From Acidobacteriota bacterium (lineage in GTDB: Bacteria; Acidobacteriota; Terriglobia; UBA7540): a stretch of DNA of 7,508 nt. The stretch covers positions 1-7,508 of the forward strand of contig JAJYJL010000357.1 in assembly GCA_021789565.1 (NCBI GenBank), read 5' to 3'. Below the pieces are notes generated by a model that made no database searches, had not been told where the DNA came from, and saw only the letters and a list, made by a program, of their open reading frames with translations. Positions 6,383-7,508 of this stretch are shown piece by piece (the first letter of the stretch is position 1; each line of letters opens with the position of its first letter). Position numbers and translations under genes: made by a program.

Positions 6383-6883
6383 TTATTGCTTGTCGATGTG
6401 AACAGGCATCATCAACGGCCTGACCGGCGCGGGCGTCAGGTTCACCAGGTCGCCGGTCAACGAGGTCATTTCCTGCTCGTTGAAGAGCAGGTCTTTCAGC
6501 GTCGTCTTGCTTAGCACCTGGTCAATCACCTGCTGCACGGCACGCCACAACGAGCGGACGGAGCAATCTACCGAATTCGTGCAGGAGCTTTCGCTGCCCG
6601 CATGCTCCAGGCAAAAGGCCGGATCGTAGAGCCTGCCGCCAAGAATTGCCAGCGCTTCTCCCACAATAATCTTGTCCGGCGGGCGAGACAGTTCATAGCC
6701 GCCGGCCTGCCCCCGGGCGCTCTTCACCAGCCCGCCGCGCCGCAGGATGCGCATCAGCTTGGCGACGTAAAAATTGGAGATGCCCTCTTTCTGGCTGATC
6801 TTGGGAATTGTCAGGCTTTCGCCTTCCCGCGCCAGCCTCAGCAGGCATCGCAGTCCGTATTCTTCCTGGGATGTCAGTTTCAT
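6383..6883 (-). CDS. Rrf2-family transcriptional regulator, probable Fe-S sensor (IscR/SufR type)
   Basis: This is a 166-residue regulator beginning with the family signature MKLTSQEEYGLRCLL. A winged helix-turn-helix covers about residues 24-67 (IPKISQKEGISNFYVAKLM, then the wing RGQAGGYELSRP). Three cysteines, C91, C101 and C107, sit in the position used by IscR-like proteins to hold a 2Fe-2S cluster; the first spacing (nine residues) is longer than in E. coli IscR. W113 follows, as is common in the family. The start at 6883 is preferred over 6931 because it gives the canonical N-terminus and has AGGA about nine bases upstream. The gene lies 54 bp after sufT in the same direction. Cluster-dependent control of the suf genes is the likely role, by family knowledge and context. 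An NsrR-type nitric oxide sensor is the main alternative. Confidence 0.92.
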   Translation of the reverse strand: MKLTSQEEYGLRCLLRLAREGESLTIPKISQKEGISNFYVAKLMRILRRGGLVKSARGQAGGYELSRPPDKIIVGEALAILGGRLYDPAFCLEHAGSESSCTNSVDCSVRSLWRAVQQVIDQVLSKTTLKDLLFNEQEMTSLTGDLVNLTPAPVRPLMMPVHIDKQ

Positions 6884-6937
6884 GATGATTTTTCCTGCCG
6901 TGCGCCTGAGCGCACCCGAAAACTCCTTCAACCGTCC

Positions 6938-7327
6938 TTACATCATGCCCAGCTGCAACCTTGCTGCTTCCGACATCATGTCCGGGTTCCATGGGGGATC
7001 CCACACAACTTCTACTACCACGTCTTTCGGTTTGGCCATCACTCGAATCTTGTCTTCCACTTCACCCGGCAGCACCATGGCTGCAGGGCACGCCGGGCTG
7101 GTCAGCGTCATCTTTACCGAAACTTCCGACGAGGGCGTGACGCTGATGTCATAGATCAGTCCCAGCTCGTAAATATTCACTGGGATCTCCGGGTCGTAAC
7201 AGGTCTTGACGGCTTCAACCACCTTCGCCTTCAGCGCATCGGACTCAGCGCCCCCCGCAGGGGATGCTTCCGTCGCGGCGGCTGTCCCAGTGTGCTCTTG
7301 CGAATCGAGTTTGTTGTTTTCGTCCAT
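6938..7327 (-). CDS. sufT: SufT-like MIP18/DUF59 Fe-S assembly protein
   Basis: This is a 129-residue protein. Residues 1-30 are a polar, Ala/Glu/Gly-rich, probably disordered extension; residues 31-129 form the MIP18/DUF59 domain. Visible signatures are CYDPEIPVNIYELGLIYDI (43-61), TLTSPACPAA with Cys80 (74-83), and VVWDPPWNPDMMSEAARLQL (108-127). Family members assist Fe-S cluster maturation or delivery, and the variant next to sufU in suf operons is called SufT. The ring-hydroxylase relative PaaD is less likely in this context. The gene begins 13 bp after the sufU stop and lacks a good Shine-Dalgarno sequence, so translational coupling to sufU is plausible. The protein is expected in the cytoplasm and is of normal length apart from the N-terminal extension. 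Confidence 0.92.
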   Translation of the reverse strand: MDENNKLDSQEHTGTAAATEASPAGGAESDALKAKVVEAVKTCYDPEIPVNIYELGLIYDISVTPSSEVSVKMTLTSPACPAAMVLPGEVEDKIRVMAKPKDVVVEVVWDPPWNPDMMSEAARLQLGMM

Positions 7328-7340
7328 AGTTTGCCGATAT

Positions 7341-7508
7341 CTATTCGGTGCTTACGGTCACTTTTTCGTCCTTCAAAGCTGACCGTAGCGTGTGCCAGGC
7401 GAGCGTCGCACACTTGACTCGCAGGGGGAACTCCGCCACGCCCGAAAACACCGCCAGCTTGCCGAGCGATGTGTCGCCGGCCTGGCCGCCTTCTACTTCG
7501 CCTGTCAC
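7341..7508 (-). CDS. sufU: SufU-type Fe-S assembly protein, C-terminal 55 residues only
   Basis: The minus-strand frame enters from the right edge and ends at TAG (7341-7343). The visible part contains SLGKLAVFSGVAEFPLRVKC followed by ATLAWHTL. This is the strongly conserved C-terminus of SufU, in which the Cys (codon 7410-7412) is the third cysteine of the zinc/sulfur-acceptor site. SufU takes persulfide sulfur from the SufS cysteine desulfurase for cluster assembly on SufBCD. The rest of the gene, with the other two cysteines, lies outside the window, so intactness cannot be judged. The neighbouring sufT, 13 bp downstream, supports a suf operon whose sufS/B/C/D genes would be expected further right. 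Confidence 0.9.
   Translation of the reverse strand: MTGEVEGGQAGDTSLGKLAVFSGVAEFPLRVKCATLAWHTLRSALKDEKVTVSTE

Noticed and set aside
6884..6931. Longer start for the Rrf2 gene at 6931
   Set aside because: It adds 16 residues unlike the family N-terminus; the internal ATG at 6883 has an AGGA site and the canonical MKLTSQEEYG beginning.
6602..7417. Plus-strand 271-codon frame
   Set aside because: It is antisense to the Rrf2 and sufT genes and spans their intergenic gap. The translation is compositionally odd and has no motif.
1..7508. tRNA, rRNA, CRISPR array, insertion sequence or attachment site
   Set aside because: No cloverleaf, regularly spaced repeats, transposase or integrase motifs, or flanking direct repeats were seen on either strand.

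Overview
The window is an ordinary-looking bacterial chromosomal segment of moderately high GC with good Shine-Dalgarno sites. It carries a SUF-type iron-sulfur assembly locus, a DinB-fold protein, a small secreted protein and one very large exported protein. The SufU/SufT/Rrf2/YgfZ set together with the small secreted beta-rich protein and the Tat-like giant protein would fit Acidobacteriota. That assignment is an inference from gene content and general impression; there is no rRNA or other phylogenetic marker here.

Layout. Bases 1-3744 (minus strand) are one uninterrupted reading frame of at least 1248 codons that runs off the left edge. It encodes a probable exported protein with a twin-arginine motif, a Lys-rich and Pro/Gly-rich hinge containing a 28-residue tandem repeat, and several beta-rich segments. 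I do not recognise its function. Every plus-strand reading frame in this half is a shadow of it. Bases 3745-4104 are a divergent intergenic region with three inverted repeats. One is a 34-bp near-perfect dyad lying 8 bp upstream of a good sigma70-type promoter for the plus-strand gene at 4105-4470, a 121-residue secreted protein. That gene converges on a DinB-family gene (4548-5051, minus), which has its own near-consensus promoter (5092-5121).

Bases 5203-7508 (minus) read, in transcription order, sufU (3' end only), sufT, an Rrf2-family regulator with three conserved cysteines, and ygfZ. The spacings are short (13, 54 and 79 bp) and no internal terminator is visible, so this looks like the distal end of a suf operon. 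SufU/SufT serve Fe-S cluster assembly, the Rrf2 protein probably senses Fe-S status and adjusts the operon, and YgfZ (IBA57-like, folate-binding fold) supports maturation or repair of particular Fe-S enzymes.

I found no tRNA, rRNA, CRISPR array, insertion sequence or phage integration signature. The least explained item is the giant protein with its repeat hinge and an in-phase A-AAA-AAG slippery heptamer. The strongest unexplained DNA signal is the 34-bp dyad. Nothing here amounts to a demonstrated new system.
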